From the NCBI GenBank assembly GCA_017988335.1, contig JAGNRZ010000010.1:1-34731 (forward strand): DNA of 34,731 bases. Reading direction: 5' to 3'. The position numbers and the translations under genes are program-made. Origin of the DNA: Ferruginibacter sp. (GTDB taxonomy: Bacteria; Bacteroidota; Bacteroidia; Chitinophagales; Chitinophagaceae). The notes under the pieces were generated by a model that was given only the letters and a program-made list of their open reading frames with translations, had not been told where the DNA came from and ran no database searches. Every line of letters starts with the position of its first letter. The first letter of the stretch is position 1. This document shows, in pieces, positions 14,925-21,770 of this stretch.

Positions 14925-15695
14925 ATGCTTACACTTACTAAACCTATTGCCTTTATTGACTTAGAAACTACAGGCGTAAGCCTTAGTACAGATAGAATTG
15001 TAGAAATTGCTATAATTAAAGTATTGCCAGATGGAACTAGGCAAACCAAGCGTAAGATTATTAATCCGCAAATGCCTATACCTCAGGGAGCAATAGATGT
15101 ACACGGTATTACTAACGAAATGGTAAAAGATGCTCCTACTTTTAAAGATGTAGCCAACGAAGTAAAAGTATTTATTGATGGCTGCGATTTAGGCGGCTAT
15201 AATAGCAACCGTTTTGATATTCCTATTTTAATGGAAGAGTTTTTAAGAGCTGGTTTAAATGTAGATTTAAGCACTCGTAAAATGGTAGATGTACAACATA
15301 TTTTTTACAGTATGGAGCCACGTACTTTAAGTGCTGCTTATAAATTTTATTGCGAAAAAGAATTGGAAAATGCACATAGTGCAGAGGCAGATATTGCTGC
15401 TACTATTGACGTTTTTTATGCACAGCTTGATAAATATACACAATTGGGTAATACCGTAGAGTCTGTGTTAAGTGTAATTGGCGAAGATAAAATTGTGGAC
15501 TATGCCCGTAGATTTAGTTTTGACGATAAAGGCGTAGAAGTTTTTAATTTTGGTAAACATAAAGGTCGTTCTGTAAGAGAAGTAATAAAAGCAGAACCAA
15601 GCTATTACGATTGGATTATGAAAGGCGATTTTCCGTTACATACCAAGCAAAAACTTACTGAAATTTATAACCGTACCTTGTTAAAAAACAATTAA
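14925..15695 (+). CDS. DEDDh 3'-5' exonuclease (DNA polymerase III epsilon-like)
   Basis: This 256-residue nuclease has an N-terminal exonuclease domain with ExoI FIDLETTG (D12, E14), HGITNEMV, ExoII YNSNRFDIPILMEEF and ExoIII HSAEADIAAT, the DEDDh set. The C-terminal part (FNFGKHKGRSVREV, then SYYDWIMKGDFPLHTK) resembles the extra domain of exodeoxyribonuclease X-like proteins. It probably acts in repair or DNA end trimming rather than as the replicative epsilon subunit. Confidence 0.88.
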   Translation: MLTLTKPIAFIDLETTGVSLSTDRIVEIAIIKVLPDGTRQTKRKIINPQMPIPQGAIDVHGITNEMVKDAPTFKDVANEVKVFIDGCDLGGYNSNRFDIPILMEEFLRAGLNVDLSTRKMVDVQHIFYSMEPRTLSAAYKFYCEKELENAHSAEADIAATIDVFYAQLDKYTQLGNTVESVLSVIGEDKIVDYARRFSFDDKGVEVFNFGKHKGRSVREVIKAEPSYYDWIMKGDFPLHTKQKLTEIYNRTLLKNN

Positions 15696-15721
15696 ATACG
15701 GTATGTAGATAACTGATTGCC

Positions 15722-15750
15722 GTTGTAAACAAATATTTATTGTAAATTTG
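15722..15750 (+). promoter_or_regulatory. Promoter of the polyprenol mannosyltransferase
   Basis: A perfect -7 box TAAATTTG (15743-15750) has GTTG (15722-15725) 17 bp upstream as the -33 element. The box ends 21 nt before the TTG start codon. Confidence 0.6.
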
Positions 15751-15771
15751 AATTGATAAACTTTTATCGCA

Positions 15772-16566
15772 TTGGAGAAACTAGTTATTATACCTACTTA
15801 CAACGAAAAAGAAAATGTTGAAGCTATTATTGCAGCAGTAATTAATTTGCAGCAACAATATCATATTTTAATTATTGATGATAACTCTCCAGACGGTACT
15901 GCAAGTATTGTAAAATCGTTATTTGGTAAATACTCTGGTCAATTATTTTTAGAGCAACGTATGGGTAAGCAAGGGCTTGGTACGGCTTATATACATGGCT
16001 TTAAATGGGCTATTAGCAAAGGCTATAATTATGTGTTTGAAATGGATGCTGATTTTAGCCATAACCCAAATGATTTAGAACGATTGTACATAGCATGTAA
16101 AAATGGTGCAAGTGTAGCTGTGGGTAGCCGTTATGTAAAAGGCGGTGCTGTTGAAAACTGGCCTACTAATCGTATTGCATTATCAAAAGGAGCATCTTTA
16201 TACACCCGTATTATTACTTGGATGCCTATAAAAGACCCTACTGCAGGTTTTGTGTGTTATAAAAGAGAAGTGCTTGAAGCCATAAATTTTGATAGCATAA
16301 ACTTTGTGGGCTATGCATTTCAAATAGAAATGAAATTTGCAGCTTGGAAGCTTGGTTTTACTATTGCAGAAGTACCAATTACTTTTAAAGACCGTACTGC
16401 TGGTGCCAGTAAAATGAATAAAGGCATTGTTAAAGAAGGCATTTTAGGTGTGTTAGAATTACGCTGGCAAAGCCTTTTTAAAAGCTATAGAAAAAAATTA
16501 GCCAAAACTACTTACACTAATACTAATTCGTACCAACAAGCAGAAGTGTTGCTGGAAGGGAAGTAG
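15772..16566 (+). CDS. Polyprenol monophosphomannose synthase-like GT2 glycosyltransferase
   Basis: This 264-residue family-2 glycosyltransferase resembles the catalytic domain of dolichol/polyprenol-phosphate mannose synthase. It has IPTYNEKENV at the N-terminus, the nucleotide-sugar site IIDDNSPDGTA, the metal motif EMDADFSHNP, and GSRYVKGG followed by PTAGFVCYKRE. There is no C-terminal membrane domain, so it works at the inner face of the membrane on a lipid phosphate. It starts with TTG: MEKLVIIPTYNE is the family's natural N-terminus and no in-frame ATG lies near. Confidence 0.9.
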   Translation: MEKLVIIPTYNEKENVEAIIAAVINLQQQYHILIIDDNSPDGTASIVKSLFGKYSGQLFLEQRMGKQGLGTAYIHGFKWAISKGYNYVFEMDADFSHNPNDLERLYIACKNGASVAVGSRYVKGGAVENWPTNRIALSKGASLYTRIITWMPIKDPTAGFVCYKREVLEAINFDSINFVGYAFQIEMKFAAWKLGFTIAEVPITFKDRTAGASKMNKGIVKEGILGVLELRWQSLFKSYRKKLAKTTYTNTNSYQQAEVLLEGK

Positions 16567-16575
16567 TCTTTTGTC

Positions 16576-16595
16576 ATTTCTACGATAGGAGAAAT
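16576..16595. repeat. Short REP-like hairpin downstream of the mannosyltransferase
   Basis: ATTTCT and AGAAAT form a stem around ACGATAGG. The surrounding text, TTGTCATTTC, then TACGATAGGAGAAATCT, resembles a dispersed repeat that I recall from Bacteroidota genomes. No coding region is seen from 16567 to 16769. Confidence 0.35.
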
Positions 16596-16769
16596 CTATT
16601 ATACTTTATGCAAAGTACAATTTGTATGAACAGTATTTTTTTATTGTAACCTATCTCCATTCTTTCTTTTTCTTTGCGGTAAATAATTTAAATATAATTG
16701 CTCCAAAATTATTTCCCATCATTTATGTAATTTAAAAAATGATTGCATCATTATATAAAACTATACTGT

Positions 16770-18560
16770 ATGCAATCAGTACAACTATCAATACCAAAGC
16801 CCTGCCACCAAAATTGGGATAAAATGACACCCACCCAGCAAGGTAGATTTTGCAATGCCTGTGCTAAGCAAGTGGTTGATTTTACTACCATGAGTGATGG
16901 TGAAGTACTCAACTTCTTTTTAAAAAATAAAACAGAAAACGTATGTGGTAGAACGTTACCACAGCAATTAAATAGAGTATTAGAAGCCCCTAAGCCTATT
17001 ATACCCAATAAGCTTTGGTATTGGAAATATGCTGCTGCAGCAGGGTTGTTGTTAATAGGGGAAGAAGGAATGGGGCAACAACAAAGTTTGAATACAATCC
17101 CTACAATTTCACAACAAACAAATACTGTTGAAAATATTAGAGGAGAAATAGTTGTAAGTGCAAAGCAGTTAGTAAAAGGTACTGTAAAAAATATTAGTGG
17201 CGACCCAGTGCCTTTTGCAACTATTGGGGTAAGTGGTATCAACTATAAAACTCAAGCAGATGCAAATGGAAATTTTAGCATTTTGGCTAGAATAAATAAG
17301 GATAAACTAAAAGTATTTGCATCAGGATACGAAGTAAAAGAACTTGATATTAATAGGCAAACTGAAGTTATTATTGTATTAACTTATGCAAAAAGACAGT
17401 TTATGGGTGAAGTTGTTGTTGGGGGTATATCTGCTACAAGAAATGAATACTTTGTGCCTATTATCGAAACAAAAAATGTAGCAGTAATAAAAGTAAAGGA
17501 TTATATAACGGGCAAAACAATAGAAGATGCAAAATTATTTGTAAAAAGTAATTATAGCGACTTTGATACTATACAACTTACAAATGGGCAACACAAGATA
17601 AAAAAAATTGAAAAATATGACAGGTATATTGTTCAGGCTAGTAAAGATGGGTTTGTTTCTAATGCAATTGAAATAACAAGCAAGAATTTTAATAAACGAA
17701 AAGGAGTATTTGAAATTGAGTTGGAGAAAATAAAAACAAAAGAAAATTTAGTTGAACTAGATTCAAAAAAAAGTAAAGATACTTTGTCTCAAGTATTAGG
17801 CTGTAGAGCAAAAGGATTAAATATTCTTTCTGCTGAAACTAGAACAGATAAATCCATTAAGGTAAGGATGGGAGGAGTTAGAACTATAATTGGTACAAAA
17901 CAAGCCTTAATAGTACTAGACGGAAGTATTATTGATAATAGTGTTTTAGCTAAAATGTGCCCTAGTGATATTGATAGTGTAAAAATTTTAAAGGGATCTG
18001 AAGCCCTTGCATTATTTGGTTCAGCAGGGGAGAATGGGGCCTTTATGGTTACTTCAAAAAGAGGAAAACTTAAAAAAGATTCTTTGCCTATACCAAATTA
18101 CAAAACAATGAAAGCAGTTGTTGTGAATAGTATAATTGAGACAAGAAGAATTGGAAAAGTAACGACTACAGGTGCTGTTACAGTAATTTTTGGAGGAATG
18201 GAACGTAAGTTAATTTGTACAGCAAAAGGAAAAAATATTGAAACGGACACCCTCAAACAAAAAATTCTAAATCTTTTTTCACCCATAAAAGTTTACCCTA
18301 ATCCTGTTCAAAAAGGGCAACCTATAAATATTTCATTTAGTAACAAATACAATTCGTACACTATACAAGTAGTAAATACTTCAGGCGTAGTTGTTTTAAA
18401 TCAAAGGCGTCAAAATAGCTTTACTAAAGCCGGAGCCTTTTCTAAAAAAAGTACAGAGCAAATAATTATATCTCCTTTGTGGAGTAGTGGTTATTACCTC
18501 ATTAATATACTCAACGAACAAGGCAAGGTTATAGCCAAAGATGGTTTTTTAGTTTTATAG
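16770..18560 (+). CDS. Cys-rich N-terminus + carboxypeptidase-like regulatory + TonB-plug-like + T9SS sorting-tail protein
   Basis: This 596-residue mosaic starts with a region with CHQNWDKMTPTQQGRFCNAC (C12, C28, C31), a putative metal-binding motif common in Chitinophagaceae. A single hydrophobic segment follows (about 84-99). Next come a CarboxypepD_reg-like beta domain (VKGTVKNISGDPVPFATIGV) and a TonB-dependent-receptor plug-like domain (VLDGSIIDNSVLAKMCPSDIDSVKILKGS). It ends in a type A T9SS sorting domain (KVYPNPVQKGQPINISF to the end). There is no beta-barrel. The ATG at 16770 is preferred over an in-frame TTG at 16743. Function is unknown; surface display or protein binding is inferred. 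Confidence 0.8.
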   Translation: MQSVQLSIPKPCHQNWDKMTPTQQGRFCNACAKQVVDFTTMSDGEVLNFFLKNKTENVCGRTLPQQLNRVLEAPKPIIPNKLWYWKYAAAAGLLLIGEEGMGQQQSLNTIPTISQQTNTVENIRGEIVVSAKQLVKGTVKNISGDPVPFATIGVSGINYKTQADANGNFSILARINKDKLKVFASGYEVKELDINRQTEVIIVLTYAKRQFMGEVVVGGISATRNEYFVPIIETKNVAVIKVKDYITGKTIEDAKLFVKSNYSDFDTIQLTNGQHKIKKIEKYDRYIVQASKDGFVSNAIEITSKNFNKRKGVFEIELEKIKTKENLVELDSKKSKDTLSQVLGCRAKGLNILSAETRTDKSIKVRMGGVRTIIGTKQALIVLDGSIIDNSVLAKMCPSDIDSVKILKGSEALALFGSAGENGAFMVTSKRGKLKKDSLPIPNYKTMKAVVVNSIIETRRIGKVTTTGAVTVIFGGMERKLICTAKGKNIETDTLKQKILNLFSPIKVYPNPVQKGQPINISFSNKYNSYTIQVVNTSGVVVLNQRRQNSFTKAGAFSKKSTEQIIISPLWSSGYYLINILNEQGKVIAKDGFLVL

Positions 18561-18572
18561 TATGTTTATTTT

Positions 18573-18631
18573 ACCGGTTACGATGTCTGCCTTACGATAG
18601 TTTCAAAACAGGAGCATCTAACCGGTTTTTT
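18573..18631 (+). terminator. Rho-independent terminator after the T9SS-tail gene
   Basis: ACCGGTTA-c-GATG (18573-18585) pairs with CATC-TAACCGGT (18615-18626), followed by TTTTT. The T-run reaches the xerD stop codon. Confidence 0.7.
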
Positions 18632-19529
18632 ATTTAAACGCCGGATGAAACTGCTGCAATGTACTTCGTAAAAAATTACTATCTAAATGCGTATAAATTT
18701 CTGTAGTGGTAATACTTTCATGCCCAAGCATTTCTTGTACTGCTCTTAAATCGGCTCCCCCTTCTACCAAATGCGTAGCAAATGAATGCCTAAAAGTGTG
18801 TGGCGAAATAGTTTTTGTAATACCTGCTTTTTTTGCCAAATCTTTAATTACTAAAAAAATCATTACTCTACTTAATGAACTACCTCTTCTATTTAAAAAT
18901 AAAAAATCTTCGTAGCCTGTTTTTATAGGGGTATGTACTCTAATATTGTCTTTATATATTTTTATATACTTTATAGCATCGCTTCCAATAGGCACTAATC
19001 TTTCTTTATCGCCTTTACCAATTACTCTTATAAAACCCACATCTAAATACAAGCAACTTAGTTTTAAATTTACTAACTCACTTACCCGTAAGCCACAACT
19101 GTAAAGCGTTTCAAGTATGGCTTTGTTTCTACCTCCTTCGGGGGTGCTAAGGTCTATTTCATGTATAATTTTTTCTATTTCAGCAAAACTTAAAAAATCG
19201 GGTAAGGCTCTTTTTAATTTAGGAGCTTCTAATAATGTTGATGGATCGGTGATTGAAATTTGCTCTACCACACAATATTTATAAAAATTTTTTAAGCCAC
19301 TAATTATTCTGGCTTGTGAGGCGGCCGTCATCCCTAGTTGTGCAACCCATTGTACAAATTGTTCTAAATCTTTTAACACTAAATCGCCTGGTGGTTTATT
19401 TAATTGTGTAGCTTGTAAAAATGTAGTTAGCTTTTCAATATCATGTAAGTAGGCCTGTACCGAGTTATCGGATAATGATTTTTCTAATTGAAGATAGGCT
19501 TTAAATCCTTTTTTATAGGCTTCCCACAT
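18630..19529 (-). CDS. xerD: Site-specific tyrosine recombinase XerD
   Basis: This 299-residue recombinase of the XerC/XerD type resolves chromosome dimers at dif. An N-terminal SAM-like core-binding domain (about 1-100) precedes the catalytic domain. The catalytic set is complete: R148 (CGLRVSEL), K172 (GKGDKERL), H244 and R247 (HTFRHSFATHL), H270 (LGHES) and nucleophile Y279 (IYTH). Length and composition fit the housekeeping enzyme rather than an island integrase. The XerD assignment over XerC is by overall likeness only. Confidence 0.93.
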   Translation of the reverse strand: MWEAYKKGFKAYLQLEKSLSDNSVQAYLHDIEKLTTFLQATQLNKPPGDLVLKDLEQFVQWVAQLGMTAASQARIISGLKNFYKYCVVEQISITDPSTLLEAPKLKRALPDFLSFAEIEKIIHEIDLSTPEGGRNKAILETLYSCGLRVSELVNLKLSCLYLDVGFIRVIGKGDKERLVPIGSDAIKYIKIYKDNIRVHTPIKTGYEDFLFLNRRGSSLSRVMIFLVIKDLAKKAGITKTISPHTFRHSFATHLVEGGADLRAVQEMLGHESITTTEIYTHLDSNFLRSTLQQFHPAFK

Positions 19530-19602
19530 GTGGCTTAAATCTATTTTGCATTTACAAGCAATTATATGCTATTTTAGCAACTTTATTTTACTAATCGCTT
19601 AT

Positions 19603-19610
19603 TAAATTTG
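19603..19610 (+). promoter_or_regulatory. -7 box 3 nt before the ATG (predicted leaderless start, YkgJ gene)
   Basis: The order is TAAATTTG, then TAA, then ATG. The transcription start expected from this box would lie at or beside the start codon. No strong -33 element was seen. Confidence 0.5.
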
Positions 19611-19613
19611 TAA

Positions 19614-20120
19614 ATGGAGGCCATTAATTTAAAATCTTTTAAACAAAAAGTAGCTAGAAACAAAACCGCTTTTAAACGTTTTTTAAATAAGGTAGATAAA
19701 AATCCACCCAGAAGATTGGATAGCCTTACACCTGCTATTGAAAAAGAAGTTTGGCAAGAAGTAGATTGCCTTAGTTGTGCAAATTGCTGCAAAACAATGA
19801 CGCCTACTTACACTACAGAAGATATTAAACGTATTTCAGCACATCTTGGTCAAACACCAAAACAGTTTAAAGACCAATGGTTGAAATTTGATAAAAAAGA
19901 AGGTGATTGGCAAAATAAAATACAACCTTGCCAGTTTTTAAATTTAAAAACCAACATGTGCAATATTTATGAAATAAGGCCTACAGACTGTTCTGGCTTT
20001 CCTTATCTCTCCATAAAAAAAATGACAGACTATATGCATGTACATAAGCAAAATATTGAGTACTGCCCAGCTACATATAAAATGGTGGAGAAGCTACAGA
20101 AGATAGTAGACAATAGTTAA
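19614..20120 (+). CDS. YkgJ family cysteine-cluster protein
   Basis: This 168-residue cytoplasmic protein has the YkgJ Zn/Fe-binding Cys pattern: VDCLSCANCCK (about residues 55-63), then PCQFLNLKTNMCNIYEIRPTDCSGFP, and a last Cys in EYCPATYK. The family is thought to chelate zinc or an Fe-S cluster; its biochemical role is unsettled. The N-terminal 50 residues are basic. It converges on yraN. Confidence 0.85.
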   Translation: MEAINLKSFKQKVARNKTAFKRFLNKVDKNPPRRLDSLTPAIEKEVWQEVDCLSCANCCKTMTPTYTTEDIKRISAHLGQTPKQFKDQWLKFDKKEGDWQNKIQPCQFLNLKTNMCNIYEIRPTDCSGFPYLSIKKMTDYMHVHKQNIEYCPATYKMVEKLQKIVDNS

Positions 20121-20122
20121 TG

Positions 20123-20224
20123 TTGAATGTACTAATATCGAATGTAGTTAAAATGGTTGCATTTTGTAAAATAGTTAACGTTTAAAAATATTCGCCATTC
20201 GAAAATTTACCATTTACCATTTCA
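20123..20224. terminator. Heptad-phased inverted repeat between the convergent ykgJ-like and yraN genes
   Basis: At 20190-20224 five 7-mers run ATTCGCC, ATTCGAA, AATTTAC, CATTTAC and CATTTCA. At 20123-20144 the opposite-orientation text TTGAATG, TACTAAT, ATCGAATG occurs. The arms can pair imperfectly around a roughly 45-bp AT-rich core. A role as a convergent transcription barrier is inferred. Confidence 0.4.
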
Positions 20225-20578
20225 CAAATAAACATCTTCAATTAAAAAATACTCTACTGCTTCGTTTTTTAACATGGTGATGGCTAACACATCAAATTGT
20301 ATGCGTTTCCATTGAGGGTATTGGTATAAATATTCTTCGGCAGCATTCATTAAATTTTGAATTTTCTTTTTTGATACACTTTCTTCGGGCAAACCAAATT
20401 TTTTTGTTTTACGGGTTTTTACTTCAATAAAATGTAATACCTCATTTTTGCTGGCAATAACATCTACCTCCCAATGGCTATGTCGCCAGTTTTGGTGCAA
20501 AATGGTGTAGTGGTTTTGGGTAAGATAATTTAAAGCCATAGCCTCACCAGTGCTGCCTGTTGTATTGTGCTGTGCCAT
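20222..20578 (-). CDS. YraN family protein (UPF0102), endonuclease-like
   Basis: This 118-residue protein has the restriction-endonuclease-like UPF0102 fold: GEAMALNYL near the N-terminus, then HWEVDVIASKNEVLHFIEVKTRK with the D-x(n)-ExK nuclease-type motif, and a basic helix SKKKIQNLMNAAEEY. The role is poorly known; a link to DNA processing or Holliday junctions has been proposed for the family. A TATATTTG box 4 nt before the ATG predicts a leaderless mRNA. Confidence 0.88.
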   Translation of the reverse strand: MAQHNTTGSTGEAMALNYLTQNHYTILHQNWRHSHWEVDVIASKNEVLHFIEVKTRKTKKFGLPEESVSKKKIQNLMNAAEEYLYQYPQWKRIQFDVLAITMLKNEAVEYFLIEDVYL

Positions 20579-20582
20579 TGGG

Positions 20583-20590
20583 CAAATATA
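20583..20590 (-). promoter_or_regulatory. -7 box 4 nt before the ATG (predicted leaderless start, yraN)
   Basis: On the minus strand the order is TATATTTG, then CCCA, then ATG. No clear -33 element was seen. Confidence 0.5.
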
Positions 20591-20658
20591 TTTATTTAGT
20601 AATTAACAGTATGAGGATAACTGCTTTAGAAAAAAAGCCACACAAATAAATTAATACC

Positions 20659-20680
20659 TATTTTTGCCATGAAATTTTAG
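20659..20680 (+). promoter_or_regulatory. -7 box and three-codon upstream ORF before the DUF6580 gene
   Basis: TATTTTTG (20659-20666) is followed after CC by ATG AAA TTT TAG (20669-20680). The main ATG comes 5 nt later. If the upstream ATG is used, a tripeptide ORF would sit at the very 5' end of the mRNA. Confidence 0.4.
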
Positions 20681-20685
20681 AAAAC

Positions 20686-21255
20686 ATGAAAATTAATAAG
20701 AACATTATTTGGAGTTTTATATTATTGGTAATTATAGCCTCTATTTATAGAATAATACCAGGCAGACCATGGGGATTTGCTCCACAAATTGCTATGGCAC
20801 TATTTGCTGGCTCCATCATAAAGGATAAAAAGTACTCTTTTTTACTGCCATTACTATCTATGTTGGTGTCTGATGTGTTGTATGAAGTTTTATATCAAAA
20901 TGGATTAACTACAATACAAGGCTTTTATGGTGGTCAATTATCAAACTATATTTTATTTGTAGGATTAACTATTATAGGTTTTTGGGTTAAGAAAAATAAT
21001 GTGGCTCACATAATTGGAGGTTCATTAGCTTCTGCAACAGTTTATTTTATAGCAAGTAATTTTTTATCTTGGATTGCCGGTACAGATATTAACAATGTAC
21101 CTTATACAAAAAACTGGGCTGGTATAGTTGAGTGTTATACTGCTGCATTACCATTTTATGTAAATAGTATTTATGCTACATTGTTGTTTAGTGGAATTTT
21201 GTTTGGGGCTTATTACTTAATTAGCAAACCTTCTGCTCAAAAAACAATAGCTTAA
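20686..21255 (+). CDS. DUF6580 family membrane protein (putative transport component)
   Basis: This 189-residue protein has about five to six hydrophobic helices. A conserved entry motif follows the first helix: IYRIIPGRPWGFAPQIAMALFAGS, with PLLSMLVSDVLYEVLY after it. The pattern resembles DUF6580 and the substrate-binding S components of ECF transporters, so small-molecule uptake is plausible. No riboswitch is visible upstream that would name the substrate. A good terminator follows. Confidence 0.75.
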   Translation: MKINKNIIWSFILLVIIASIYRIIPGRPWGFAPQIAMALFAGSIIKDKKYSFLLPLLSMLVSDVLYEVLYQNGLTTIQGFYGGQLSNYILFVGLTIIGFWVKKNNVAHIIGGSLASATVYFIASNFLSWIAGTDINNVPYTKNWAGIVECYTAALPFYVNSIYATLLFSGILFGAYYLISKPSAQKTIA

Positions 21256-21276
21256 TTTTTTATACAAAATATTTTG

Positions 21277-21302
21277 AAGCCATCTGAAAAGATGGCTTTT
21301 CT
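21277..21302 (+). terminator. Rho-independent terminator after the DUF6580 gene
   Basis: AAGCCATC-TGAAAA-GATGGCTT forms an 8-bp stem followed by TTTTCT, between convergent genes. Confidence 0.8.
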
Positions 21303-21303
21303 A

Positions 21304-21768
21304 TTACTCTTTATTAGCTTCGTACCATTCATCTACTAATAAATTTTGCCCATCAGCTGCAGATGTGGCTAATTCATCACATCGGTTGTTATAAGGGTTA
21401 CTAGCATGCCCTTTTACCCAAATTAGTTTTATGGTAAATTGCTTAGCCAATTGATAATACTTGGTCCATAAATCTTTGTTTTTTTTGCCGCCTTTAAAAT
21501 CGGTTTTAATCCAATTGTTAAGCCAGCCTTCGTTAATGGCTTTTACTACATATTGGCTATCACTATAAACATGAACGGGCAGGTTATTTTTTTTAAGCAG
21601 TTGCAAGCCTTCTATTACAGCCATAAGCTCCATTCTATTATTGGTAGTAAAGCGGTAACCTTGTGCTATTTCTTTTTTGTGATGGCCGTACATAAGTACA
21701 ATGCCGTATCCACCTGGGCCAGGGTTGCCTCTAGCTGCACCATCAGTATATATTGTAATGTTGGTCAT
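21304..21768 (-). CDS. rnhA: Ribonuclease HI
   Basis: This 154-residue enzyme cleaves RNA in RNA-DNA hybrids with two Mg ions. The catalytic residues are all present: D9 in YTDGAARGNPGPGG, E47 in NRMELMA, D70 in VYSDSQYV, and H121 with D131 in VKGHASNPYNNRCDELA. The length matches E. coli RNase HI. It follows the carboxylase gene by 2 bp, so the two are probably co-transcribed. Confidence 0.96.
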   Translation of the reverse strand: MTNITIYTDGAARGNPGPGGYGIVLMYGHHKKEIAQGYRFTTNNRMELMAVIEGLQLLKKNNLPVHVYSDSQYVVKAINEGWLNNWIKTDFKGGKKNKDLWTKYYQLAKQFTIKLIWVKGHASNPYNNRCDELATSAADGQNLLVDEWYEANKE

Positions 21769-21770
21769 CT

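Noticed and set aside
18630-19529. The tyrosine recombinase as the integrase of the ssrA element
   Set aside because: It is 4.4 kb away, separated by unrelated genes, and matches the housekeeping XerD in length and motifs.
20579-20685. Riboswitch before the DUF6580 transporter-like gene
   Set aside because: The gap is only about 107 bp, AT-rich, and shows no conserved riboswitch core that I can recognise.
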